In this document: positions 8,249 to 16,958 of the stretch, piece after piece
How the letters are laid out: each line of letters starts with the position of its first letter
Numbering within the stretch: position 1 is the stretch's first letter
Source: Labilibacter sediminis
Lineage (GTDB): Bacteria > Bacteroidota > Bacteroidia > Bacteroidales > Marinilabiliaceae
DNA: 64,000 nt
Reading direction: 5' to 3'
Assembly (NCBI RefSeq): GCF_005877885.1
Contig: NZ_VCHY01000006.1
Location: 124,001 to 188,000 of the forward strand
Translations under genes and position numbers: made by a program
Notes under the pieces: model-generated
Told to the model about the DNA's origin: nothing
What the model saw: the letters and a program-made list of their open reading frames with translations, nothing else
Database searches by the model: none

Positions 8249-9814
8249 ATGTCTGAATTATCAAATAAAAAACTACTTGTGGATAACACCCTTTGGGTGT
8301 ATGCCGGAAAAATAATTACTCAATTACTGGGGTTGTTGGCAACCGTATTGGTAATTCGTAAGTTGCCGGTTGACCTTTACGGGACTTACTTGTTCATTTT
8401 TGGACTATTTTTCGTTTATCAGTTATTTATAACCAGTCCGTTAAAAAATTTAATATTACGTTTTATTCCTGAACTAATCGAAAAGAAAAACTACGCATCT
8501 GTAAAAAAGTTACTGACTATATCTGTGTTACTGTCGTATAGCTTAATTACCTGTTTCTCTTTTCTTCTATATGTATTTCATGATAGGTTCGCCTTGTTTT
8601 TTAATATTGATAATTTTGAATTACATCTGATTGCTTTTTTGATTTTTGTTTACTGTTATGCGCTTAAAGTTTTATCAGAATCCATCATTTCATCCTTTTT
8701 AAAGCATAAAATTAGTGCCCAGGCGAATGTGGCGGTAGTTATCTTTCGGGCTGCAAGTTATCTTATCTTATTAAAATATATAAATGTTAACGTTCTTCTG
8801 TACATTGAAGCGGTAGGGGCTTTAATTTATACAAGCATTGCAGGTTACGGAATATTTAATGTTTTTAAGAAATGGAGATTAATACCATCTGAAAATGCCA
8901 ATGCATTTGATGTGAAAAAAAGAGTGCGTCGGTTTTACTTGCTTTCTTTCTTTTCAGAGTTGGGATATGGAATAATTGGCCGAACCAGCGATCATTATAT
9001 TATTGCCGCCATGTCATCGCCTTTTTACGTGGGGCTTTATGGTTTTGCTTTAAAGATATTTGAAGTGTTTTATAAAGTGCTTCCTTTTAGGGAGTTCGAG
9101 TCGGTTTTAAAACCTGTTTTTTTTAAAAGATTTTCAAAGTCCGGTAATCCGGTCGAGTTAAATGAGTTTTACACCTTTACATTAAAGGTTTTATTGCCTT
9201 TGTTTATGCTACCTTTTCTGTATTTCAGTTTATTTGGAAAAGGAATTATTATATATGTGTTTGAAGCTAAGTATTTGCCAGCATTTTGGGTTACATGTAT
9301 TACCTTGTTTGGAATTTTAATCAATGGTGTTTTTTACCCTTTAAACTTTGTTATTCAGCTGAAAGAGCGTATCGAAATAAATCTGTATTCAAGGATTGTG
9401 GTCGTTTTTAGTATTGTTGCAGGTATTTATTTTATGAAATTATTCGGAATTGTTGGAGTAGCTACTGCCACAATGTTGGGGGAGTTATTTAAAAACCTTT
9501 TTATGCTATATATGCTGAAACGATATGTTGTTATAAAATATTCAAAAATAATGCTCATAAGATATGGTTTATTGATGATGGCCATTCTTACTGTCTTTAT
9601 TCCATTTAGCAGTTACTATTTATCTATCGGTGGGTTAATTATTGGGAGTGTAATGTTTAGTGTGTTTTTTGTATTGCTATTACTGAATATTCATCCCTTT
9701 AGCTTAATGGAGTTAGAGAAGTTAGAGAGCGTTGTTGTATCTTCCGATAAGCTAAAAAAACTATACCTGAAATTTAAACCGATGTTGAGGGTAATGGTTT
9801 TGAAAACAAATTAA
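8249..9814 (+). CDS. Polysaccharide flippase, MOP/Wzx superfamily
   Basis: A 521-residue protein with 12-14 hydrophobic helices over its whole length and no large soluble domain. The N-terminus (NTLWVYAGKIITQLLGLLA, then VDLYGTYLFIFG) is the characteristic first two helices of MOP-family exporters, and GRTSDHYIIAAMSSPFYVGL near residue 245 is the mid-protein signature. It probably flips undecaprenyl-linked repeat units across the inner membrane. It begins directly after the stop of the deacetylase gene. It is one of three flippases in the window (others at 16959 and 22774). Confidence 0.88.
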   Translation: MSELSNKKLLVDNTLWVYAGKIITQLLGLLATVLVIRKLPVDLYGTYLFIFGLFFVYQLFITSPLKNLILRFIPELIEKKNYASVKKLLTISVLLSYSLITCFSFLLYVFHDRFALFFNIDNFELHLIAFLIFVYCYALKVLSESIISSFLKHKISAQANVAVVIFRAASYLILLKYINVNVLLYIEAVGALIYTSIAGYGIFNVFKKWRLIPSENANAFDVKKRVRRFYLLSFFSELGYGIIGRTSDHYIIAAMSSPFYVGLYGFALKIFEVFYKVLPFREFESVLKPVFFKRFSKSGNPVELNEFYTFTLKVLLPLFMLPFLYFSLFGKGIIIYVFEAKYLPAFWVTCITLFGILINGVFYPLNFVIQLKERIEINLYSRIVVVFSIVAGIYFMKLFGIVGVATATMLGELFKNLFMLYMLKRYVVIKYSKIMLIRYGLLMMAILTVFIPFSSYYLSIGGLIIGSVMFSVFFVLLLLNIHPFSLMELEKLESVVVSSDKLKKLYLKFKPMLRVMVLKTN

Positions 9815-9859
9815 TTATACTAAATGTATTATGAAATGATAGATAAATAAATTTAACAA

Positions 9860-9939
9860 TTTTGTGTTTCTACAAGGAATAAAATAGAAGCATAGCCATA
9901 GCTACGATGATATTTTATGACGAAGTAAAAACTACAAAA
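9860..9939. repeat. Imperfect palindrome in the intergenic region
   Basis: The left arm at 9860-9886 (beginning TTTTGTGTTTCTAC, ending ATAAAATA) pairs imperfectly with the right arm at 9911-9939, read on the other strand as TTTTGTAGTTTTTAC ... ATAAAATA. The centre, at about 9889-9907, holds AGCATAGCCATAGCTACG, itself partly self-complementary. It lies between the flippase and the next deacetylase. It could be a degenerate mobile repeat or a structured transcript element; the sequence does not decide. Confidence 0.45.
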
Positions 9940-9997
9940 GAATGAATTTATATCAATCATTTCCTTATGTTTTTGGTATTAATGGTCAATACAAGTT

Positions 9998-11050
9998 ATG
10001 CTTAAGTATTATAAAAAGTTATTCGCCTTAAAAACAGCTCCTTTGTTGGTCGCCCTTGGTATTCATAAAATACTTAAGCCAGTTTATGGAGGTAAAGGTC
10101 ATGTTATAATGCTGCATCGCGTTTTACCCCGGGATAGCAGAAAACGTATTCATAATCACTTGAGTTTAGAGGTAACTCCGGATCACTTGGAGGAAATAAT
10201 ACGATATTTTATAAAAGAGAAATATCATCTTATTTCTATAGAAAAAGTAGAATCATATCTAAATAAAAATCAAAAGTTTGTAGTATTTACATTAGACGAT
10301 GGCTATGCGGATAATCTACATCATGCATATCCTGTTTTTAAAAAATACAATTGTCCGTTTACTATTTATTTGTGCAATGATTTTGCTAATAGAAAAGTGT
10401 TTTTGTGGTGGTATTTACTGGAAGAATTATTGCTTAAAGAGCGTTTTTTAAAAATTAAAACTTCAAGCTTTAAAGTGGAGGAGAAGGTAGGTACCTTATT
10501 AAAAAAAGAAAAGGTGTTTTATCGCATACGAGATGCTATTAATTTAGGGAAATTGGAACCTGAAGCTTTTAAAGAGGTACTTACTCAGTATGGTATAAAT
10601 TGGCAGGAGCATATTAATAAGTATGCTTTATCCTGGAACGATGTGCTAGAGTTGAATAAGGATCAATTAGTAACTATAGGGGCACATACAGTTAGTCATC
10701 GAGCTCTAAAGGTTCTTTCTGATCAGGAGGCTAATGAGGAAATGACAAATTCAAAAAAGGAAATTGAAGAAAAGTTGGGTCAAACTACTAAGCATTTTGC
10801 ATATCCTTTTGGTAGTTCCGAAGAAGTATCAGTAAGAGATATAAGAATAGCGCAAAAAGTTGGCTTCGAAACAGTCACCACCACTCAATTAGGAAATATT
10901 TTTACAGATCATAGAGCTAACCTTCATTCATTGCCTCGTATTACAGTAAATGCACAAACGTCTAAATGTGTATTGAAGCTTCAGCTGGCAGGTTTTTATG
11001 GGATGCTGGAGAATAAGTTTAAGCGAGTACGAGTAGGGGTTTGGAGTTAA
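9998..11050 (+). CDS. Polysaccharide deacetylase (NodB/CE4 family)
   Basis: A 350-residue CE4 protein. VFTLDDGYADN at about residues 96-106 carries the metal and base Asp pair, AHTVSHRAL at about 229-237 provides the HxxxH metal ligands, and AYPFGSSEEVS near residue 268 is the third CE4 motif. There is no cleavable signal peptide. It is only distantly similar to the deacetylase at 7217. The gene follows a 183-base gap carrying a palindrome and is followed closely by a GT4, so it may begin a new transcript. Confidence 0.87.
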   Translation: MLKYYKKLFALKTAPLLVALGIHKILKPVYGGKGHVIMLHRVLPRDSRKRIHNHLSLEVTPDHLEEIIRYFIKEKYHLISIEKVESYLNKNQKFVVFTLDDGYADNLHHAYPVFKKYNCPFTIYLCNDFANRKVFLWWYLLEELLLKERFLKIKTSSFKVEEKVGTLLKKEKVFYRIRDAINLGKLEPEAFKEVLTQYGINWQEHINKYALSWNDVLELNKDQLVTIGAHTVSHRALKVLSDQEANEEMTNSKKEIEEKLGQTTKHFAYPFGSSEEVSVRDIRIAQKVGFETVTTTQLGNIFTDHRANLHSLPRITVNAQTSKCVLKLQLAGFYGMLENKFKRVRVGVWS

Positions 11051-11064
11051 TAAATAAGTTCTGG

Positions 11065-12207
11065 ATGAAGTTTTTTTATGAATTTGTAGAAACTATAATG
11101 ACAAAGAAGAAGCAAAATAAAAGATCAATAGCAGTAATTGGTTTAAAAGGATTGCCGGCATTTGGAGGTGCAGCAACTGTAGGTCAGAATATAATAAACC
11201 AGCTACATCAGCAATATAAGTTTACCGTGTTTTCTGTAGAAACGCATGCAGAGCCAGATTTTAAATTGGGCGATGTAGAGCAGGTAATATTCCGAAAATT
11301 CCCTTTAAAGAAACTTAATATTCTGTTCTACTACATTAAATCTTGCTTGTATGTATTGTTTAGTTGTAAGTTCGATGCGGTTCATCTGCATCATACAGAT
11401 GGAGCATTTATTTTACCATTTTTAAGGTTAAGATATAAGGTTATATTAACCTCTCATGCCCAACCTCAACGATTGTTAAAGTGGTCCGGAATAGTTCGCT
11501 TTTTCTTTTCTTTTAATGAATATTTAGCCATAAAATCAGCTTCAGTATTTACGGCAGTTTCAAAACCTTTACAACAAATTTATCAGGAAAAGTATAAAAG
11601 AGATGTGATTTATATTCCTAATGGAGTTGACTTAAATATTGTTGAAGATGTAAAAGATATTAATGTAACAGAGCCTTATTTGATGTTTGCTGCAGGACGA
11701 ATCATTCCATCGAAAGGTCTTCACTTGTTATTGCAAGCTTTAAAGAATATTCAATTTAAAGGAGTAATTAAAATTGTCGGGAATTTAGATCATCTTCCTG
11801 CATATCGGAAAAGTATTGTACAACAAGCAGAAGGGTTAAATGTAGAGTTTGTTGGTCTGATAAAAGATAAAGCAGAATTGCTAAGCCTGGTTAAGAATGC
11901 TCAATTGTTTATATTTCCATCCTTAATAGAGGCAATGTCAATTATGCTATTGGAAGTAGCTTTAATAAAAACGCCTGTTTTATGTAGTGATATAGTTGCC
12001 AATAAGGCTGTTTTTAATGAAAATGAAGTCCTGTATTTTAATTCAAATAATCAGGAGGATTTAGCGGCAAAATTACAATATGCTTTGAAAAATCTTTCTT
12101 CATTAAAAGAAAGAGCACGGTGTGCCTTTACGAAATTGGAAAAGGAATATAAGTGGGATCAGATAGCTCATACATATAAACACATTTATGACGAAATATT
12201 AAATTAA
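11065..12207 (+). CDS. Glycosyltransferase family 4
   Basis: A GT-B enzyme. The conserved core begins IAVIGLKGLPAFGGAATVGQ, the Gly-rich acceptor loop seen in the rhamnosyl/DUF1972-like branch of GT4. HLHHTDGAFILPF lies near residue 110, PYLMFAAGRIIPSKGLHLL opens the donor domain, and FPSLIEAMSIMLLEVALI is the E-x7-E donor loop. The frame is also open upstream to a TTG at 11041 that overlaps the previous gene; I prefer ATG 11065, with ATG 11098 as a good alternative, since the conserved core starts only 10 residues after the latter. Confidence 0.85.
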   Translation: MKFFYEFVETIMTKKKQNKRSIAVIGLKGLPAFGGAATVGQNIINQLHQQYKFTVFSVETHAEPDFKLGDVEQVIFRKFPLKKLNILFYYIKSCLYVLFSCKFDAVHLHHTDGAFILPFLRLRYKVILTSHAQPQRLLKWSGIVRFFFSFNEYLAIKSASVFTAVSKPLQQIYQEKYKRDVIYIPNGVDLNIVEDVKDINVTEPYLMFAAGRIIPSKGLHLLLQALKNIQFKGVIKIVGNLDHLPAYRKSIVQQAEGLNVEFVGLIKDKAELLSLVKNAQLFIFPSLIEAMSIMLLEVALIKTPVLCSDIVANKAVFNENEVLYFNSNNQEDLAAKLQYALKNLSSLKERARCAFTKLEKEYKWDQIAHTYKHIYDEILN

Positions 12208-12312
12208 AGAATATGTAAATAAGGCTGTTATTGGATAAATGTCATTGTAAATCAGTAGGCATATGTTTTAAATACATGATTTAAATTTAGTCTGGAAACC
12301 GTCTAATCAGTC

Positions 12313-12347
12313 TAATAATAGTGTTCGGCAAAAATAAGCTATTATTA
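12313..12347. other. Stem-loop upstream of wecB
   Basis: TAATAATAG (12313-12321) and CTATTATTA (12339-12347) form a perfect 9-bp stem around a 17-base loop, in the 278-base gap between the GT4 gene and wecB. The stem is AT-only and has no U-tract, so a strong terminator is unlikely; it may sit in the wecB leader. Confidence 0.35.
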
Positions 12348-12485
12348 ATCATTAAAACCTTCATCGTGATTCGAAGTTTGCTATTTTAGATACAGTATAT
12401 GTTGCTCAATTATACGGAGGTATGTATGTAGATCAGTATATATGTCACAAAATAAAACTTTATAGTTCTTTCAACCACTTGTCTA

Positions 12486-13604
12486 ATGAAAAAAATTCTA
12501 TTAATCTTCGGAACACGACCTGAGGCTATTAAAATGGCACCTGTTGTAAAAGCTTTTATTAATGAGCCGGATAGTTTTGATACAAAGGTTTGTGTGACTG
12601 CTCAGCATAGAGAGATGTTAGATCAGGTTTTAGATTTCTTTAATATAAAACCCGATTATGACTTAAATCTCATGAAGCCGGGACAAAATTTATATACATT
12701 AACTGCAGATATTATTACGGGTTTAAAGCCTGTTCTTGAGGAGTTTAATCCCGATTATGTTTTTGTGCATGGTGATACAACAACGTCAGTTGTAGCTTCA
12801 TTAGCAGCATTTTATCATGGAGCGCAAGTCTGTCATGTAGAAGCCGGATTACGAACATTTAATAAAAAAGCTCCTTTCCCGGAAGAGATTAACCGTCAGC
12901 TAACAGGTAGGTTGGCAGATATTAATTTTGCACCCACTTCTCAGTCAAAACAAAATTTGTTAAACGAAGGTGTTAGTGAAGATCAAATATTAGTTACTGG
13001 TAATACAGTTATAGATGCACTTTTAGAAAGTGTGGGAATTGTAAAAAGTTTAAATTCAAATGAAGCTCTTGAGAAAGTAAAGAAAGTGGTGAATGGACAA
13101 AAGGATATTATCCTTGTAACAGGGCATCGAAGAGAAAATTTTGGAGGAGGATTTATTGATATCTGTAAATCATTAAAATCAATAGCTTCACAGTTTGAGG
13201 GTGACATTATATATCCGGTTCATTTAAACCCTAATGTACAGAAGCCGGTTTACGATATATTGCAAGATGTGCCAAATATTAAATTAATAGATCCTCAGCC
13301 ATATGAATGCTTTGTATGGTTAATGAATAAAGCCAAAATTATTATTACCGATAGTGGTGGAGTGCAGGAAGAAGCACCAAGTTTAGGTAAGCCGGTTTTA
13401 GTGATGAGAGATACTACAGAAAGACCTGAAGCTGTGGAAGCAGGAACTGTTATCCTGGTAGGTACCAATCCGGAGAAGATCGTAAAAGAAGCAACAACCT
13501 TATTGCACGATGAGGAAGTATATAACACCATGAGTAAATTGCATAATCCATATGGTGATGGAACTGCCGCAAAAAGAATTGTTGATTATATGAAGAGTAT
13601 TTAA
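12486..13604 (+). CDS. wecB: UDP-N-acetylglucosamine 2-epimerase (non-hydrolysing)
   Basis: A 372-residue protein of standard length for the family. It opens with the signature FGTRPEAIKMAPVV (residues 8-21), has VTAQHREMLDQVL near residue 37, HGDTTTS near residue 98, CHVEAGLRT near residue 117, VTGHRRENFG near residue 209 and ITDSGGVQEEAPSLGKP near residue 287. It interconverts UDP-GlcNAc and UDP-ManNAc in the cytoplasm. The adjacent wecC would oxidise the product to UDP-ManNAcA, so the polysaccharide probably contains N-acetylmannosaminuronic acid. Confidence 0.96.
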   Translation: MKKILLIFGTRPEAIKMAPVVKAFINEPDSFDTKVCVTAQHREMLDQVLDFFNIKPDYDLNLMKPGQNLYTLTADIITGLKPVLEEFNPDYVFVHGDTTTSVVASLAAFYHGAQVCHVEAGLRTFNKKAPFPEEINRQLTGRLADINFAPTSQSKQNLLNEGVSEDQILVTGNTVIDALLESVGIVKSLNSNEALEKVKKVVNGQKDIILVTGHRRENFGGGFIDICKSLKSIASQFEGDIIYPVHLNPNVQKPVYDILQDVPNIKLIDPQPYECFVWLMNKAKIIITDSGGVQEEAPSLGKPVLVMRDTTERPEAVEAGTVILVGTNPEKIVKEATTLLHDEEVYNTMSKLHNPYGDGTAAKRIVDYMKSI

Positions 13605-13655
13605 AGGATAAACTTAGAGTCAGCATTAAGTTTCAAACCTAAAATAGACTAAGCA

Positions 13656-14870
13656 ATGACAAAGAATATTACTGTAACTACAATTGGATTGGGATATATC
13701 GGTCTTCCAACAAGTGCATTGGTCGCATATAATGGAATTAAAGTATGCGGAATGGATGTAAATTCAGAAGTGGTAAATACAATCAATAGAGGAGAAATTC
13801 ATATTGTTGAACCAGAGCTTCAGAAGTATGTAAAAAGAGCAGTGGAAAACGGTAACTTAAAAGCGTCTTCCCAAGTACAGGAAGCTGATGTGTTTTTAAT
13901 TGTTGTACCTACTCCTTTTAAAGGCGACCATGAGCCGGATATTTCATTTGTTGAGGCAGCTACTTTAAATGCGATACCTCTTTTAAAAGAAGGAGATTTA
14001 ATTATTATAGAATCAACTTCGCCTGTAGGAACAACAGAAAAAATGAGACGCCTGATATATTCTAAACGGCCGGAGTTAAAGGATCAAATTTACCTTGCAT
14101 ATTGTCCGGAAAGAGTTTTGCCGGGAAATGTAATGTTTGAATTGGTAAATAACGATAGAGTAATAGGTGGTATTGACGAGGTTTCAACGGAGAAAGCTAT
14201 TGAGTTTTATGAGCTGTTTGTAAAAGGGAAGCTGCATAAAACAAATGCTCGTACTGCCGAAATGTGTAAGTTAACGGAAAATGCCAGCAGGGATGTACAA
14301 ATTGCTTTTGCTAATGAGCTATCGTTAATATGTGATAAGGCAGATATTAACGTTTGGGAATTAATTGAAATGGCAAATAAGCATCCCAGAGTTAATATCT
14401 TGCAACCTGGATGTGGTGTTGGAGGTCATTGTATTGCGGTGGATCCTTATTTTATCGTATCGGATTACCCTCGTGAATCCCAGATGATTGGGAAAGCCAG
14501 GGAAACTAATAATTACAAATCGTTTTGGGTTGCTGAAAAAATACAAAATGAGATCTTAAGCTTTCAGCTTAAAAATGGTAAAAGTCCTGCAGTTGCAATT
14601 ATGGGACTTGCCTTTAAACCAAATATTGATGATTTAAGAGAATCTCCGGCTAAATATATTGCCCAAAAGGTAATACAAAATGCCAAAGAAGAGATTATAT
14701 ATTTTGTTGAGCCGAATATTTCTGACCACCAGATCTTTAAATTGTCAGATTATAAAGATGCTTTTAATAAATCGGATATTGTTGTGTTTTTAGTAGCGCA
14801 TGATGAATTTAAGACTTTGAAAAAAACAGACGATAAGGTGATCATGGACTTCTGTGGTATTTATAAGTAG
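13656..14870 (+). CDS. wecC: UDP-N-acetyl-D-mannosamine dehydrogenase
   Basis: A 404-residue member of the UDP-glucose/GDP-mannose dehydrogenase family. The NAD-binding loop is TIGLGYIGLP (residues 9-18), VVPTPF lies near residue 87, IIIESTSPVGTTE near 118, the dimerisation helix region KLTENASRDVQIAFANELS near 208, and the catalytic Cys259 sits in GVGGHCIAVDPYF, a form typical of WecC rather than Ugd. It oxidises UDP-ManNAc to UDP-ManNAcA with two NAD+. It lies 51 bases after wecB and is followed by a terminator, so wecBC ends the transcript. Confidence 0.95.
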   Translation: MTKNITVTTIGLGYIGLPTSALVAYNGIKVCGMDVNSEVVNTINRGEIHIVEPELQKYVKRAVENGNLKASSQVQEADVFLIVVPTPFKGDHEPDISFVEAATLNAIPLLKEGDLIIIESTSPVGTTEKMRRLIYSKRPELKDQIYLAYCPERVLPGNVMFELVNNDRVIGGIDEVSTEKAIEFYELFVKGKLHKTNARTAEMCKLTENASRDVQIAFANELSLICDKADINVWELIEMANKHPRVNILQPGCGVGGHCIAVDPYFIVSDYPRESQMIGKARETNNYKSFWVAEKIQNEILSFQLKNGKSPAVAIMGLAFKPNIDDLRESPAKYIAQKVIQNAKEEIIYFVEPNISDHQIFKLSDYKDAFNKSDIVVFLVAHDEFKTLKKTDDKVIMDFCGIYK

Positions 14871-14901
14871 AAGCTTTAATAGATAAAAATACTGGATTAA
14901 T

Positions 14902-14938
14902 AAAGGTTTGTAGGCTATGTTTATGAACCTTTTTTTTG
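14902..14938 (+). terminator. Rho-independent terminator after wecC
   Basis: AAAGGTT (14902-14908) pairs with AACCTTT (14926-14932) and runs into a series of T residues (14930-14937). It lies 32 bases after the wecC stop codon and would end the plus-strand transcript before the convergent export gene. Confidence 0.7.
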
Positions 14939-15027
14939 TTTGACAAGAATATCTGGGAATAGTGTATGACTTAAGAGAGTATAACTTTAGGAGAAGTATA
15001 TATGCTATTTTATATGAGAAGAATTTT

Positions 15028-15066
15028 CTAAAAATAAAAATCCCCGCTTAATATGATTAAGCAGGG
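15028..15066 (-). terminator. Rho-independent terminator after the wza-like gene
   Basis: CCCCGCTTAAT (15042-15052) and ATTAAGCAGGG (15056-15066) form an 11-bp stem with one mismatch and a 3-base loop. On the minus strand it is followed directly by a U-rich tract (complement of 15028-15041). It sits 25 bases past the stop codon of the minus-strand lipoprotein gene. Confidence 0.85.
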
Positions 15067-15091
15067 AGAGTTATGTGATGTTTCGGATGAA

Positions 15092-15874
15092 CTAATTGAC
15101 CAGAGAAACAGTATACAGTAATATCGCGGTATTAAGAACAGTAAGTGTTAAGTTTAATGGAATTGAGCTTAATTGCCATGCTTTCAGGCGTCTTGGAGGA
15201 ACGTAAACAATATCGCCCGGCCTTAGGTAAAAGTATGATGAAAACATGATATTTTCGTCCAGGGTGTTAATCTTAATTATTTGTGGTATATCACCATCTT
15301 TTCTGATGAGGCGAACAGTTTTTCGATCAGCAAAGTCAGTCATGTCACCAGCCATACTAATGGCTTCTAAAATATTTACTTCCTCTGCATATAGCAGGAA
15401 ACGCCCAGGCGCTTTCACCTCTCCGATAATAGATATATTATCGTTTAAAAGTTTTACATCAACGCTGTTGTCTTCAAGGTATTTACTTACTGCTAGTTGC
15501 ATCTTTTCCTGTACTTCAGCTAGAGTAAGTCCTTCAATATAAATCTTTCCAATAAAAGGAAAATGGATTGATCCGTCTAAGTCAACTCGATATCCCGCCA
15601 ATGCAGCTCCCATAGGGTTGTCAATCCGACCATTTGTTGTGCTTGAGTCAAAATTAAAAAACCTGGATGTGCGTTCATCTGTACTTGTAACACGAATGTA
15701 CAGGTTATCGTTTGGTTTAATTAAATACTCAGATTCTTTAATCTCATATGCATTTTCAATTTTCTCTAATTCCTTGGCAAAGTCACCTTGTAAATAGATA
15801 GATTTTTTTAGTGAAATACATGAAGACATACTTACTACCAGGAAAAGAAAGAAGAGAGGTTTAATAGCTTTCAT
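15092..15874 (-). CDS. wza: Polysaccharide export outer-membrane lipoprotein (Wza-like)
   Basis: A 260-residue protein with a lipoprotein signal peptide ending MSSC (lipidated Cys19). YLIKPNDNLYIRV at about residues 53-65 starts the Poly_export domain, and a soluble ligand-binding (SLBB) domain follows with VDLDGSIHFPFIGKIYIEG (about 99-117) and ISIIGEVKAPGRFLLYAEE. A hydrophobic segment closes the C-terminus. Known homologues form the outer-membrane export channel that works with Wzc. It is alone on the minus strand between two plus-strand runs, with its own terminator and a plausible promoter element. It would have to serve the two Wzc proteins encoded elsewhere in the locus unless another wza lies upstream of the window. 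Confidence 0.9.
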   Translation of the reverse strand: MKAIKPLFFLFLVVSMSSCISLKKSIYLQGDFAKELEKIENAYEIKESEYLIKPNDNLYIRVTSTDERTSRFFNFDSSTTNGRIDNPMGAALAGYRVDLDGSIHFPFIGKIYIEGLTLAEVQEKMQLAVSKYLEDNSVDVKLLNDNISIIGEVKAPGRFLLYAEEVNILEAISMAGDMTDFADRKTVRLIRKDGDIPQIIKINTLDENIMFSSYFYLRPGDIVYVPPRRLKAWQLSSIPLNLTLTVLNTAILLYTVSLVN

Positions 15875-16018
15875 AGTGTTGAGTATAGTTATGTAATTTA
15901 TAATAATCCTTTTATTACAGGGGTAGCTTTAATATTTTCTATATTCTGCTTTTATTTAATCGGGCTTTTTTATTCAAAAGAAAATTAAACGAAATCAATT
16001 ATAAATATCCCCTTATTA

Positions 16019-16026
16019 CAAATATA
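16019..16026 (-). promoter_or_regulatory. Possible Bacteroidota -7 element for the wza-like gene
   Basis: The minus strand reads TATATTTG, an exact match to TAnnTTTG. It lies about 145 bases upstream of the wza-like start codon. No convincing -33 TTTG element is visible at the right distance, so this is tentative. Confidence 0.35.
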
Positions 16027-16324
16027 GAGGATTGACGGGTAACTTGGTCTGTTGAAACTTAAGGTTGGTCAAAAATGTTGGAAGTGAATCTATTAGATGA
16101 CTGTAAGGAATACTTCTGGTATTTTGTTTTACTCAATATGAAATGAGCATAAATGGTAAAACAATAGTTCAAATTCCTTTATGCCACATTAGTTTCTAAT
16201 GTATTTGATGTAAACACTGTCTTGAGAATAAATACTATGAGTATTAAAAAGCTTTGTACATTATAATATAGCAACCTGATAATATCATTATTGACAAAGT
16301 ATGTAATATATATTTAAATCTGCC

Positions 16325-16499
16325 TTAAACCCGCATTATGTATTAGAACTTCGTCATGAACATTGAAAGCACGATAAAACAAGGCTTTACTGAGACGAGG
16401 CATAGCATCGTTCTGGTGAGTTGAAGTGAAGCAACAAAGTGTCTTGATTTGAAGTGATATCAATGTGTAATAGATTTTCTAATGCATAAAGCGGGTTAA
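16325..16499. repeat. MITE-like element with terminal inverted repeats, copy 2
   Basis: The left end TTAAACCCGCATTATGTATT (16325-16344, followed by AGAA) and the right end, read on the other strand as TTAACCCGCTTTATGCATTA (then GAA), are near-perfect inverted repeats. The interior aligns along its length with copy 1 at 5078-5250 (shared TTAGAAC-TCGT-ATGA, TGAGACGA--CATAGCA, TGGTGAGTTGAA, TAATAG-TTTTCTAA). It is intergenic and non-coding. Confidence 0.75.
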
Positions 16500-16958
16500 A
16501 GGAATGTCAGTTGTAAACTTCTGTTTTAGTATATAGAATATAAGTTTGTGAACCATAATGTAATGTTTTACTAAAGAGAAAGTTCGCTGATTTTTAATGA
16601 GTTTGCCTGTTAGTCATGACTATAATCCCATTCAGCAAATAAAGCAATTAGTTAATCATATTATCAAAGGAAAAGAGGTAAAGAATGCTAGTTTTATATA
16701 GCTAATAGAACCTACTCATCCAAAAATTGAATACTACATGGGACTGAGGAGGCGAAGCTTTAATAGTAAACCTGATTTTCAGGTGAATAAACAGGTTATA
16801 TTATTTTCTATTTACATTTTTAATTAAAGCATTTTCCAGCATTAAAATATCGAATGGTGACTGAATATCGCTAAGTCCAGAATCCTGAAATATTGAGTTG
16901 GGCGAATAAGAGATTATGGTCATTGATCATTTTTTTTTTAAAATCATTTTTCATAGCG

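Larger units (their letters stand above)
15875..16958. other. 1.1-kb gap: repeat copy 2, decayed DNA, no clear gene
   Basis: It holds the leader of the minus-strand wza-like gene, the second inverted-repeat element (16325-16499) and an apparently decayed stretch. A 34-codon frame at 16597-16701 (MSLPVSHDYNPIQQIKQLVN...) stops at TAG, then stays open for about 40 more codons, which could be a remnant of a mobile-element gene; I do not recognise it. A 20-base stretch at 16739-16758 (TGGGACTGAGGAGGCGAAGC) recurs with 17 of 20 matches at 22667-22686. No intact gene is visible. Confidence 0.6.

Noticed and set aside
16893-16958. TTG-initiated 22-residue extension of the flippase at 16959
   Set aside because: The extension has no family similarity, while ATG 16959 gives the standard flippase N-terminus.
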